From positions 117,474-181,473 of the forward strand of contig JAFABI010000012.1 of NCBI GenBank assembly GCA_023426125.1: a stretch of DNA of 64,000 bases, read 5' to 3'. This stretch comes from Bacillota bacterium (GTDB lineage: Bacteria; Bacillota; Clostridia; Acetivibrionales; DTU013). This document shows positions 22,720 through 31,856 of the stretch, piece by piece. The position numbers and the translations under genes are program-made. The first letter of the stretch is position 1. Every line of letters begins with the position of its first letter. The notes beneath the pieces are model-generated. The model made no database searches. It saw nothing but the letters and a program-made list of their open reading frames with translations, and was not told where the DNA came from.

Positions 22720-24819
22720 ATGTCAAAGGAAATGTGGTTCCAAAAAAGCTACCGGCGTAATCTGGTAGACATGCATATCGAAGACTGGAATGAAGAATTC
22801 CTTTCCAAATTTGAGCCGGAGGCTTATTTCGAAAACCTCAAAAGAGCCCGCATCAAATCGCCCATGCTTTATGTCCAGTCCCATGTAGGCTATTGCAACT
22901 GGCCCACAATCAGCGGGCGTATGCACAACGCATTTAAAGGAAGGGAATCGTCCATGCGGCATTTATTTGATCTGTGCCATAGCGCAGGAATGGATGTTGT
23001 TGCATACTACAGCCTTATTTTCAACAATTGGGCCCATGAAACACACCCTGACTGGCGGATGCTGGATTCCGAAGGAAATGATTCCCGCGCCAGAGGGAAC
23101 CGTTACGGGCTTTGCTGTCCAAACAACAAAGGATACCGTTCTTTTGTCCTGGAGCAAATCAATGAGTTTTGCGGATACTTCGAGTTTGAAGGAGTCTTTT
23201 TTGATATGACCTTCTGGCCCATGATATGCTATTGCAACAGCTGTAAAGCCAGATGGGAGCAGGAGGCCGGCGGAGAAATGCCAAAGGTTGTCGACTGGAA
23301 GGACGACCGGTGGCTGTTGTTCCAGAGAAAAAGACAGGAATGGATGGGAGAATTCGCTGATTTTGCCACCATGGGGGTTAAGAAAATCAGACCCGGCTGC
23401 ACCGTGGCGCATAATTGCTCCAATACCAACAAATGCTGGCAGCTGGGCACCGACCAGCGTATCTGCAATGCAAGCGATTATTCGGGAGGAGACATCGGCG
23501 GGAGCCAGTCATTTGCGTGCAAATTGTTTTATAATGTTTCCCTGAACCAGCCTTTTGAATATATGACTACCCGGTGTTTCCCCGGCCTGGGTGAGCATAC
23601 GACGACAAAGTCTTTCGATATGCTTTACAAAAGTGTAATGCTGACTTACGCTCATCACGGCGCCGCTTTGCTCATTGACGCCATTGACCCTTGCGGTACG
23701 TTGGATGAAAGGGTATATGAGAGAGTCGGAGAAGTATTCAGCCTGGCTGAAAAATATGAACCCTACCTGGAAGGCCGCCATGCCGAAGACGTAGGAATAT
23801 ACTACAGCATCAGCCTGAAGGCGGATATGGATCAGAATGCTTTTCCTGTCGGTTCGGCACAGGAGGAAACAGATCGTCAGCCTCACCTGGATGCTGCAAG
23901 TGGTGCGGCAAATACCCTGCAGGAACAGCATATACCCTTTGGGATTGTCAACAGCTGGCGTCTGGAGCTGCTTGACAATTTAAGCGTATTGATCCTGCCG
24001 GATGTACCTTACATGGCGGAAAACGAGGTCAAGGCCGTTAAAAATTATGTATCCAATGGAGGAAGCCTGTATATCAGCGGACACTCGGCTCCGAATCTTG
24101 TAGAGGAGATTTTTGGAGTAACATATGAAGGCTTTACCGCCGAAAAGATTACCTACATGTCCCCAACCCTTGACGGAATGAATCTGATGCCTGAGTTTAC
24201 AAAGGAATATCCGCTGACTGTCACCTCAAGCCAGGCAATACTTTCCGGAGCGGGCAAAGGCGAGGTATTGGCCACCATGACGCTTCCCTATACGATACAG
24301 CCGGCTTATCAAAGGGCTTGTTATATATCCGGTACCGACAACAAGGATTTTCGCCATGACCCTACCTATAAGTTTGCATCCATCCACTCAAATCCTCCCG
24401 GCAGGTTCACAAACAAACCCGCCTTAATGCGGACATCCTATGGGAAAGGCAAGGTTATATGGTCTGCAGCGCCTTTTGAAGCCGCAGACCGCCAGCAGCA
24501 CAGTTCGATTTTCGCCGCGATTGTCCGGGAACTGGGAGGCAGTTTTTCCTTTAGCTCCAATGCGCCTGATTTTGTCGAATTGCTCCTGTTCAGGGTACCT
24601 GAAAAACGCCGGCTCCTGATAAGCCTTATAGATATCATGGAACGCTTCAAGGTTATCGAAGCAGGCAATTTCGACGTACGGGTAAAAGTGGAGTCAAAAC
24701 CCCTGAGAGTCATGCTGCTTCCCGACGAGAAAGAAGTACCGTATTTGTATGACGACGGAGAAGTCCTTATACACATTGAACGGCTGGAGATTTTCAAAAT
24801 GTTCGCCATCGATTATTGA
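22720..24819 (+). CDS. Putative glycoside hydrolase, GHL6/GH151-like with beta-galactosidase-type trimerisation domain
   Basis: Cytoplasmic protein of 699 aa, no signal peptide. The N-terminal 340 residues look like a (beta/alpha)8 barrel with FEGVFFDMTFWPMICYCNSC near 155-174 (Asp at strand end, likely catalytic) and HGAALLIDAIDPCGTL near 311. Residues 380-600 are a flavodoxin-like fold as in the trimerisation domain of GH42 (LSVLILPDVPYMAENEVKAV, then GGSLYISG). Proteins of this plan include GH151 fucosidases; the neighbouring fucosidase-like gene makes this attractive but unproven. Good RBS GGGAGAG. Followed by a strong terminator. Confidence 0.7.
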   Translation: MSKEMWFQKSYRRNLVDMHIEDWNEEFLSKFEPEAYFENLKRARIKSPMLYVQSHVGYCNWPTISGRMHNAFKGRESSMRHLFDLCHSAGMDVVAYYSLIFNNWAHETHPDWRMLDSEGNDSRARGNRYGLCCPNNKGYRSFVLEQINEFCGYFEFEGVFFDMTFWPMICYCNSCKARWEQEAGGEMPKVVDWKDDRWLLFQRKRQEWMGEFADFATMGVKKIRPGCTVAHNCSNTNKCWQLGTDQRICNASDYSGGDIGGSQSFACKLFYNVSLNQPFEYMTTRCFPGLGEHTTTKSFDMLYKSVMLTYAHHGAALLIDAIDPCGTLDERVYERVGEVFSLAEKYEPYLEGRHAEDVGIYYSISLKADMDQNAFPVGSAQEETDRQPHLDAASGAANTLQEQHIPFGIVNSWRLELLDNLSVLILPDVPYMAENEVKAVKNYVSNGGSLYISGHSAPNLVEEIFGVTYEGFTAEKITYMSPTLDGMNLMPEFTKEYPLTVTSSQAILSGAGKGEVLATMTLPYTIQPAYQRACYISGTDNKDFRHDPTYKFASIHSNPPGRFTNKPALMRTSYGKGKVIWSAAPFEAADRQQHSSIFAAIVRELGGSFSFSSNAPDFVELLLFRVPEKRRLLISLIDIMERFKVIEAGNFDVRVKVESKPLRVMLLPDEKEVPYLYDDGEVLIHIERLEIFKMFAIDY

Positions 24820-24913
24820 TATGCTTGATAGAACGTACAAAACTGTTTGTCATATCACGTCCATGCAGGGGCAGGCTGCCGTAGGCCTATCCCTGCAGCG
24901 TGCACAAACATTA

Positions 24914-24948
24914 AAAAGCAGCATCCTCTTCTTAAGATGCTGCTTTTC
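24914..24948 (+). terminator. Rho-independent terminator after the GHL6-like gene
   Basis: Stem AAAAGCAGCATC / GATGCTGCTTTT with a loop of about 10 bases and T-rich flank, 95 bases after the stop at 24819. A smaller palindrome TGCAGGG ... CCCTGCA lies just before it (24863-24898). Confidence 0.85.
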
Positions 24949-24978
24949 TTTTCAATAGAAAGCTATCAGAATATCTAA

Positions 24979-25090
24979 TACTACAGCGAAACAAGCAGTA
25001 ATGTATCGGCATTTATGCGCCTTCCGGAAATATCGCGAACGCTTCAACGCGCTATTTCCGGAAGGATAATTAAAATGTTTCGCTGTAGTA
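24979..25090. repeat. 112-bp nested inverted repeat
   Basis: Outer arms TACTACAGCGAAACA (24979-24993) and its exact complement (25076-25090) enclose a second inverted repeat: CCTTCCGGAAATA plus CGCG (25020-25037) against CGCG plus TATTTCCGGAAGG (25048-25065). The two stems are separated by A+T-rich single-stranded spacers. It lies between convergent genes and looks like a small non-coding palindromic element. Confidence 0.8.
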
Positions 25091-25128
25091 CTAAAAATGT
25101 CCTTCGGGAAACAGTAAAAGATTCCGTC

Positions 25129-26337
25129 CTATGGCAGGTCGGGATTTTCCGCAAAGTGCTTGAGTAGTACAATAGGATCCGATGTTGACGGATTGTGGAT
25201 GCATATGCCCTTTTTGGCCGCTTCTTCCGTCACAAAGAACTCATCGTTTGTAGCCTGTCCATATCTGATCAAGGCCGGCGTTTCAATATCCCATACGCCA
25301 AAAGTACCCCTTCCCTGCAGAACAATAAAGCCATAGGCGGCGCTATCCCTTATAGTCACGGTTCTTCCCGGCAAAACCGTAAGCCTTTTGGCGCTTACTT
25401 CCCTGCACTTGTAGCAAATCCATTCTTCCACATAGCCTTCATCCATCATGTCTTCCATCCTGGCAACCGGCCTGGGAGCCATAAACCTGTTTTGGTGAAA
25501 ATCAGGATCCACATTCAATTCCCAATCGATGATGTCGATCAGATAATCGAAATTATTTATTTCTTCTTCCGGGGCATTTTTCCATAGAAGTGTTACCGGT
25601 ACACAATGGCCTCCATATAATACCGACTGATACATCGCATAAACATCCGATGCAAACTGCGGCTCATAGGTACATAAGCTTCCAGGCGCATGCAATATAC
25701 CCGGCGGCACGTCCCACCCCGTATCAAGCGTAAGCTTGTAGCACCTTGAAAGGTCAAGCAGCCTGTTATCACCCTTCGCAAAGTCCTCCAGGCTTTTTTT
25801 AACCTGCTCCCGGGTTGTTTCAGGATTAAAACCAAAGAAGGTAAAAGCAAATTCTCCCGGATGGTTATTCATCTGAGAAGGAAAAAAGTACATCTCGGGC
25901 TTCCCCTCCTGCCCGACTCTCGCAGCATGCTCCTTTCTGTGATGGATATGATGCGGAAGAGGCCCCAGGTTGTCAAAGAACTTGGAGAACATGGGCCATC
26001 TTTTGTATTTATTCCACAAAGCGCCGCCGATGATCTCTCCTTTAAAGAACTCAACGGCATCCCTTAAAAGTACCCGTTCTTTTCCTTCTTCATCTGCAAG
26101 GATATAGCTCAGGCCTTCATCTTCAGGTGTTCCCGGGCCATTTTCCGCATAGGTGGCGGAAGCAAACCATCTTTCATCGATCCCGCCTCGTTCCAGACCT
26201 AAAATGTAATAATCGTCAGGATGAAGCTTGATTCTTTTCCCCGGCCTGCAAAACGAACGCGGCACCCATACAGGCGCAAGCCTCAATACACCCTTGCCTG
26301 CTTCAAGAGCTTTTTCAGTGATATTTTTTATTGTCAT
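25129..26337 (-). CDS. Cupin-fold sugar isomerase-like protein (type I phosphomannose isomerase superfamily)
   Basis: About 402 aa with two cupin barrels in the manner of mannose-6-phosphate isomerases. Likely metal ligands are in PLPHHIHHRKEHA near 150-162, the Gln/Glu-rich strand MYFFPSQMNNHPGE and the His of PPGILHAPGS near 223. The second barrel spans about 300-390 (LPGRTVTIRDSAAYGF, GRGTFGVW). ATG 26337 has AGGAG nine bases upstream and avoids overlap with the lacI-type gene ending at 26378. Co-transcribed with that regulator (40-base gap). Substrate unknown; a sugar or sugar acid related to the following transporter is likely. Confidence 0.75.
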   Translation of the reverse strand: MTIKNITEKALEAGKGVLRLAPVWVPRSFCRPGKRIKLHPDDYYILGLERGGIDERWFASATYAENGPGTPEDEGLSYILADEEGKERVLLRDAVEFFKGEIIGGALWNKYKRWPMFSKFFDNLGPLPHHIHHRKEHAARVGQEGKPEMYFFPSQMNNHPGEFAFTFFGFNPETTREQVKKSLEDFAKGDNRLLDLSRCYKLTLDTGWDVPPGILHAPGSLCTYEPQFASDVYAMYQSVLYGGHCVPVTLLWKNAPEEEINNFDYLIDIIDWELNVDPDFHQNRFMAPRPVARMEDMMDEGYVEEWICYKCREVSAKRLTVLPGRTVTIRDSAAYGFIVLQGRGTFGVWDIETPALIRYGQATNDEFFVTEEAAKKGICIHNPSTSDPIVLLKHFAENPDLP

Positions 26338-26377
26338 GTCTATTTCTCCTTGTAAAATGAATCCTTCTATGGATGAA

Positions 26378-27430
26378 CTACCACCCGGACAGCTCCCATT
26401 CACAGTTTGCCTTCGGCTGGGACGAATGCCGGATGACCAGATTGATTTCGGATTTTTGATGAACCGGAGCGGTATCGCCGTTCTTTATGCTTTTGATGAG
26501 TGACTTCATTGCCAGACATCCAAGCTGATACTTGGATATGTTGATGCTCGTCAAAGAGGGCTCTACCAAGGATGCAAAAGTTACATTGTCAAAGCCCACA
26601 ATGGCAATATCCTCAGGTATTCTTAAGCCTGCCTCTTTAATGGCTTTCATTGCCCCGATAGCCTCCTGGTCGTTGGCTGCAAAAAGACCTGTAAACGTCC
26701 GGTTTTCTTTAAGCAGTTCTTTCATTTCGTTATATCCGCTTAAGGGAGAAAAATCGCCATTCCTGACCAGCTTCTCATTGAAAGGCAATCCATGTTCTTC
26801 CAACGCTTTTTTATAGCCTGCCGTCCTTCCATGTGAAAATTTAAATGCCCCATGTCCCGTAATGTGTGCTATAGACTTGCAGCCCATGTCGATAAGATGC
26901 TTTGCCGCGAGATATCCGCCATATACGTTGTCTATTGATACCGAACTGATTGCGTCTTCCGCCAATACGCTTTCCAGTGAAACAACCGGGATTTTCTTGT
27001 TTTTTACAACCTTATTTACAAGGAATTCAATATATTCCCCGTCTTTGTCCGGGTCTGCACTGGAATCGAGAATAATCCCTTCAACCCAATATTGCGTCAA
27101 CATATTTACATATTTTTTTTCCTTGTTTAAATCCTGGAGCGAGTCGAAATACATAATGCTATATCCGTTAATTGCCGCAGTCTGCTCAATGCCGTTGAGC
27201 AATTGCGGAAAGAAGATACTGGTTATTTTAGGCAGAATTACTCCTATGGTGCCTGATTTCCGGTTCTTCAGACTTCGGGCAACCGGATTGGTCTGAAAAT
27301 CCAATTCAATGATTGCCTTATTTATTCGGAACCTTAGTTCATCGCTTATGGTCTTATTATTATTTATAAAGCTTGAAACAGTTGATACTGATACATTTGC
27401 CAGCTTCGCAACATCTCTAATGCTTGCCAT
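26378..27430 (-). CDS. LacI-family transcriptional regulator
   Basis: Repressor of 350 aa opening directly with the LacI headpiece MASIRDVAKLANVSVSTVSS, hinge region TNPVARSLKNRKSGTIGVIL and a ribose-binding-protein-like domain (HITGHGAFKFSHGRTAGYKKA, and IVGFDNVTFASLVEPSLTS). It heads a two-gene operon with the cupin gene and lies 142 bases downstream of the solute-binding-protein stop. A symmetric AGTAGGTTTACT at about 27485 upstream of the gene could be its operator, similar at the centre to the sites of the first LacI gene. The controlled sugar is unknown. Confidence 0.92.
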   Translation of the reverse strand: MASIRDVAKLANVSVSTVSSFINNNKTISDELRFRINKAIIELDFQTNPVARSLKNRKSGTIGVILPKITSIFFPQLLNGIEQTAAINGYSIMYFDSLQDLNKEKKYVNMLTQYWVEGIILDSSADPDKDGEYIEFLVNKVVKNKKIPVVSLESVLAEDAISSVSIDNVYGGYLAAKHLIDMGCKSIAHITGHGAFKFSHGRTAGYKKALEEHGLPFNEKLVRNGDFSPLSGYNEMKELLKENRTFTGLFAANDQEAIGAMKAIKEAGLRIPEDIAIVGFDNVTFASLVEPSLTSINISKYQLGCLAMKSLIKSIKNGDTAPVHQKSEINLVIRHSSQPKANCEWELSGW

Positions 27431-27572
27431 AAAATAAATTTCCCTTCGGCCGTGTTATATCCTTTAAATCATTATGTCAAATAAGTAGGTTTACTGTCAA
27501 TAACATATCTGGCTGAACAAGGAATGTAATGCGACTATATAAATCGGACTACATTCCTCATCGGCGCCATTA

Positions 27573-29318
27573 TTACTTCTTTGTACTTTTCGAGACTTCC
27601 GCCAGCTTGTCATTATGGATTTTTACCGCGGCATTAATATCACCCATTTTTTTAAGCTCGGCAAGAAAGCTGTCATACTCGCTCATGTCTCTTTTTCCTG
27701 TGATAAATTTCAAAACGTTTTCCTGCAGATAGGTCTGTACAGGATTCATGATATTATTCACCGTATCCTGCTGGTCGGTGGTCAGCCTGACAAGCTTTGC
27801 CGGGGCCCTGTCGTTGGGCAGCGGCACCGCATTGTTATACTTTGCGGTGAATTCAAAGAAGTTTATCCTGGAATCCTCACGGCTTACAAAATTGCTGCCG
27901 TCATAATAGGGGATATATCCGCTGATGGACCCACGCGGTTCCCAGCTCCCCAGGTCACAGTCCGTAGGATTGGCGGATTTACTCCCCTTTTGAAGGAGTT
28001 CCGACTTCTTGGCTTCTCTTTCCGCAATGGGCAGATTCATGATTTCCGGAACAAAAGCCTTCTTTCCGTCTGCTCCTTTCGTATATGTTACTCCTTCAAT
28101 CCCCCAGTTGGTCAGATCCAGCATCTCTTCCGAGTATTGGTAATCCAGCAATTTTACGATTTCCGCGATATTTTTGCTTTTTGTGCTGATCCACCGGTTG
28201 GAGCCGAACAGGAATTCCGGACCTTCATAAAATGACCAGAACTGATAGCCTTTTTCCCCGTCAAACCCCAGGGGTATCGGTGCCGCTCCCCATTCCGCCT
28301 CCGGATAATTTGCATTGGAATAATCGGTCTGCTCCGCCAAATGCGTACCCACAACGAAGGTCTTATCCGTAAATGCCTTGGCGTTCCCCTGGACAGGCGC
28401 CATAAAGTCAGGGTCAAGCAGCCCTTCGGTATAGAGCTTCCTCACATATTCCACGGTCTTTTTGAACATTTCGGCTTTATCCGTGGGAGAGTAGAAATAG
28501 TTCGTCCCGTCAAAGAAAATCCCTTTTGTATCAAAGAATATCCCGGAATTCGGCACTTTATTCACCCAGAAAAGGTGATCCACGGCATATTGATCCTTGC
28601 CGAAAGGATAAGATTGGGGATATAGCTCTTTAAGCTTCTTTAGCAATACATACAGCTCATTTAAATCCTTTGCGGGCTTAAGCCCATGCTTCTCAAGGAC
28701 GTCAAACCTGTATAAGTACTGTTGAAAGGTAGTCTCCCACGGTGAAATGCTGCCTTTTGCAAAGCCATAAACCGCGCCGTCTGTGCTCTGCATTTTCGCT
28801 CTGTTGGTTCCGTCTCCATAGTCAAGCATCGGCCCGTAATAGGGAAGATCGTATTTTGTAACATCAACCAGCAGCCCTCTTTCCCCGAGCTTCATTTCTT
28901 CCTCGAACAAACATGCATCATTGGTTATGACATCATGGGTAATACCGGATGAAATATAAACCATTTGCTTCTGCGCCGCATCCTTTTGGTCAACCCATTC
29001 GTTCACAAATTCCAGAGGCCTGCCCATATAAGCCTCACACAGCTCAAACCATTTTTTGACCCAGAGATCGGGGGCATTTTCCTTATTCATCTTTGCAAGC
29101 TTTGTTGTGGGATCGGGGTCCTGATTCCAAACCGTTATCACCAGCTTGCTTGTATCCTTGACAGTACTGCCGTCCGGGCTGCTTGTAGAATTTGAGTCAG
29201 CCCCGCTGGCTTTTGTGCCGTTTTCTTTGCCGTTTTCATCGCCGCATCCATACATAAAGCCTGCCATTATGAGAAAACAAAGCAGGAAAGAAATAAACCT
29301 TGCACCTTTGCTTTTCAT
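27573..29318 (-). CDS. Extracellular sugar-binding lipoprotein (LplA/YtcQ type)
   Basis: Solute-binding protein of 581 aa tethered to the membrane: signal peptide FISFLLCFLIMAGFM and lipobox MYGC (Cys25), then a Ser/Thr/Gly-rich linker and a large two-lobe binding domain from about residue 55. The large size (over 500 aa) marks the LplA/YtcQ class that binds oligosaccharides, notably rhamnogalacturonan-derived ones in B. subtilis. Last of a transporter operon whose two permeases lie directly upstream. AGGAGG seven bases before ATG. Confidence 0.92.
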   Translation of the reverse strand: MKSKGARFISFLLCFLIMAGFMYGCGDENGKENGTKASGADSNSTSSPDGSTVKDTSKLVITVWNQDPDPTTKLAKMNKENAPDLWVKKWFELCEAYMGRPLEFVNEWVDQKDAAQKQMVYISSGITHDVITNDACLFEEEMKLGERGLLVDVTKYDLPYYGPMLDYGDGTNRAKMQSTDGAVYGFAKGSISPWETTFQQYLYRFDVLEKHGLKPAKDLNELYVLLKKLKELYPQSYPFGKDQYAVDHLFWVNKVPNSGIFFDTKGIFFDGTNYFYSPTDKAEMFKKTVEYVRKLYTEGLLDPDFMAPVQGNAKAFTDKTFVVGTHLAEQTDYSNANYPEAEWGAAPIPLGFDGEKGYQFWSFYEGPEFLFGSNRWISTKSKNIAEIVKLLDYQYSEEMLDLTNWGIEGVTYTKGADGKKAFVPEIMNLPIAEREAKKSELLQKGSKSANPTDCDLGSWEPRGSISGYIPYYDGSNFVSREDSRINFFEFTAKYNNAVPLPNDRAPAKLVRLTTDQQDTVNNIMNPVQTYLQENVLKFITGKRDMSEYDSFLAELKKMGDINAAVKIHNDKLAEVSKSTKK

Positions 29319-29426
29319 TTAAAAACTCCTCCTTAAAAATACGGAATGTTTTCATTGCATCTTAAAACGACTACACTTTTCCTAGGATTTTGCAGTCATT
29401 AAAATTCAGGAGATCAGTGGAACAAC

Positions 29427-30323
29427 TCAGCCTTTTAACGATCCGATCATAATTCCTTTGGTAAAATATTTCTGTATAAATGGATAGACAAGGTAAACAG
29501 GTACCATGGCAACCACCACTGCCGCCATTTGAATATTCTGCGGATGAACTTTAAAGTTATTCATCAGCGCCTGGGCGTCCTTGGCGGTTCCCATCTGGAA
29601 AAGGTCATCCAGAATAACGATTCTGCGAAGGATCATCTGCAGAGGATTCCTCCATTGCTGCTGAAGATAGATCAATGCATCGAACCAGCCGTTCCATACC
29701 CCCACGATCGTAAATAAGGAAAATGTCGCAAGAATTGGCTTTGACAGGGGGAGGATGATCCTGAAAAGGATTACGATATCATTTGCGCCGTCGATATGTG
29801 CGGCCTCCCTTAAGCCGTAAGGCAGCTGTTTGAAAAAAGTTCTGAAAATGATAACGTTGAATGCGCTTACGCAGCCGGGCAGAGTCATTACCAGTATTGT
29901 GTCCAGCAGCCCAAGGGATGAGATGATCGTATAAGTGGGTATCAGTCCGCCGTTAAAGAACATGGTGACGGCAAAGAATACCGTCAATGGTTTTTTAAAT
30001 ACAAAATCATCGTTTGCAAGCGCATACGCGACGCATGAAGTAAACAAAAGCATAAACACTGTTTTGACCACCGCATAGGTAATTGTCATCAAATAAGCTC
30101 TCCAGATTGAGATGTCGGATAAAATATATACGTAGCCGGCAATATTTATACCCCTGGGATAAAACGAGACCGTACCAAGCTCGATAAAGCCGGGCTCGCT
30201 GAAAGAAACCGAAATTACATGCGCCAGGGGATAGATCATTATTACGATGACAACAAGCATAAAAAAGTAGTTGATGGAATCAAAAATTCTGGAGCCCAGG
30301 CCGGTATTATATTTTCTATTCAT
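29427..30323 (-). CDS. Sugar ABC transporter permease (LplC/YtcP type)
   Basis: CUT1-family inner permease of 299 aa with six hydrophobic segments and the conserved ATPase-contact EAA loop EAAHIDGANDIVILFRIILP near 200. It ends in the typical YPFIQKYFTKGIMIGSLKG. ATG 30323 follows GGAGAAATGCT; an earlier start at 30389 would overlap the upstream permease. With the permease at 30334 and the binding protein at 27573 it forms an oligosaccharide importer; no ATPase gene is present, so a shared MsmX-type ATPase from elsewhere is expected. Confidence 0.93.
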   Translation of the reverse strand: MNRKYNTGLGSRIFDSINYFFMLVVIVIMIYPLAHVISVSFSEPGFIELGTVSFYPRGINIAGYVYILSDISIWRAYLMTITYAVVKTVFMLLFTSCVAYALANDDFVFKKPLTVFFAVTMFFNGGLIPTYTIISSLGLLDTILVMTLPGCVSAFNVIIFRTFFKQLPYGLREAAHIDGANDIVILFRIILPLSKPILATFSLFTIVGVWNGWFDALIYLQQQWRNPLQMILRRIVILDDLFQMGTAKDAQALMNNFKVHPQNIQMAAVVVAMVPVYLVYPFIQKYFTKGIMIGSLKG

Positions 30324-30333
30324 AGCATTTCTC

Positions 30334-31305
30334 CTACCATAAACTGGTTTCTGACAGCTTTTGAGCAATTTTATTCGCTGAAAATACAAAGATAAAGGAA
30401 ACGATATTGGTTACCAGGTCGACAGCAGAACCATAGCTGTATCTGTAAGAAGCAAGGCCTTCCCTATATACGTATGTACCCAAAGTATCGGCAGTTTCAT
30501 AGGTCAGCGGGTTATACATCAGCAATATTTTTTGGGTATCGGAATTTAAAATGCCCCCTACCCCCAGAATGAACATAATCGTCATTGTGGGTATAATTGC
30601 CGGTAAAACTATATGGATCACCCTTTTGAACCTATTGGCGCCGTCAATATATGCAGCTTCATATAGCTCAGTATCAATATTGGTTAAAGCTGCCATATAT
30701 ATAATCGTCCCCATACCCAGACCTTGCCATAGGCCTGATCCGATAAACAGCGTTCTGAAGTACCCCGGCTCCTGTAAAAACATAACCGGCTGCAGGCCGA
30801 CGAGTCCGATAATTTGATTAAACAACCCCTGGTGGGAACTGAAATTCCGAATGAGGCCAACCAGGATAACGGTTGAAATAAAATACGGCATATAGGATAT
30901 GCTTTGAACAACCTTCTTAAATCTCGGCCGCGTGATTTCATTAAGCAGCAGCGAAAAGACCACCGCAGCAAAGAACATCCACAAAAGCCCGTAACCCCCA
31001 AGAAGCAGCGTATTTCTGGATAATCTGAGACTTGTGGCAATATTGCCGAAAAACATTGCGAACCATTTTAATCCTACCCATTTGGAGCCCCAGATGGTAT
31101 CCGTAATATGAAAATCCTTGAAAGCAATGACCAAACCATACATCGGCAAATAACTAAAGACCAGGACGATTAAAAAAGCGGGCAAAGCTAATAAAATCAA
31201 TAATTTTTGTTTAAAACACTTTTTTAAAAAGGAATTTTGCTTTTTGTTGACATAATTAGATATTCGGTTTTCGGAATTCTTACCTGACTTACCAAGCAAT
31301 ACCAT
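30334..31305 (-). CDS. Sugar ABC transporter permease (LplB/YteP type)
   Basis: CUT1-family permease of 323 aa. After a basic N-terminus six hydrophobic segments follow (LLILLALPAFLIVLVFSYLP first); the EAA loop is EAAYIDGANRFKRVIHIVLP near 225. AGGAG seven bases before ATG. First gene of the LplBC-binding protein operon, whose leader of about 370 bases carries the 35-bp element shared with rhaB and a possible operator at 31550. Divergent from an AraC gene. Confidence 0.94.
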   Translation of the reverse strand: MVLLGKSGKNSENRISNYVNKKQNSFLKKCFKQKLLILLALPAFLIVLVFSYLPMYGLVIAFKDFHITDTIWGSKWVGLKWFAMFFGNIATSLRLSRNTLLLGGYGLLWMFFAAVVFSLLLNEITRPRFKKVVQSISYMPYFISTVILVGLIRNFSSHQGLFNQIIGLVGLQPVMFLQEPGYFRTLFIGSGLWQGLGMGTIIYMAALTNIDTELYEAAYIDGANRFKRVIHIVLPAIIPTMTIMFILGVGGILNSDTQKILLMYNPLTYETADTLGTYVYREGLASYRYSYGSAVDLVTNIVSFIFVFSANKIAQKLSETSLW

Positions 31306-31549
31306 ATTCTAACTCCTATACCGGCGCAGCCGGAAATAAATGTTTTAACATCCATCCTACGTTAAGAAAAAATAAACGTTCGATAAAGGTATGAACAAAA
31401 AAGTTCAAACGGTAAAACAATACCTCCCTATTCACATGTTATACGGTAATGTTAATTCCATCACAGGAATGGCATGATATCAGTCCGTGTCTGCCTAGCA
31501 CATCCTATGAAATTAATGCAGCGATTCCATTCAATTTCTTTTTTTTACC

Positions 31550-31567
31550 CAGCGAACCGTTTCGCTG
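31550..31567. promoter_or_regulatory. Operator-like palindrome in the transporter leader
   Basis: CAGCGAA-CCGT-TTCGCTG: 7-bp perfect arms around a 4-base centre, the size of LacI-type operators. TTTCGCTGTA is shared with the outer arm of the nested repeat at 25078. It may be an operator or just a hairpin. Confidence 0.4.
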
Positions 31568-31680
31568 TAAATGACAATTTATTTATATATCAATAATACT
31601 ACTATACCCTCAATATGTCAATACACATAATTCAAAAACTTTTATTAGTGCTTTTATGGTCGTTCTATTATATTTTAATC

Positions 31681-31715
31681 CTGTTCACCATTTCATCGGA
31701 ATATGTTATTCTTTA
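31681..31715 (-). promoter_or_regulatory. 35-bp conserved regulatory element, transporter copy
   Basis: 31 of 35 bases equal 19580-19614 at the rhaB promoter. On the minus strand it is followed after 8 bases by TATAAT (31667-31672), so the bound protein would occupy the -35 region of the transporter promoter. It lies in the divergent region between the transporter and the AraC gene, which may also be autoregulated from here. Confidence 0.7.
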
Positions 31716-31856
31716 TATAGCATGATCAAGAAGCGTTATTGTGCGAGGTCGTTCTGAAGACGTCAAAGTTTCTCTTCAGGATTCTTCCTGACCTTCGGAA
31801 CGGCACCGGTTTTATTGCTTTTTGGCTCGTGCATGATGAAAGGAACAAACGTTACA

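Noticed and set aside
30334..31305. MsmX-type ATPase expected with the sugar importers
   Set aside because: No ATP-binding gene is present in either importer operon; the only ABC ATPase in the window (604-1488) is of the exporter type.
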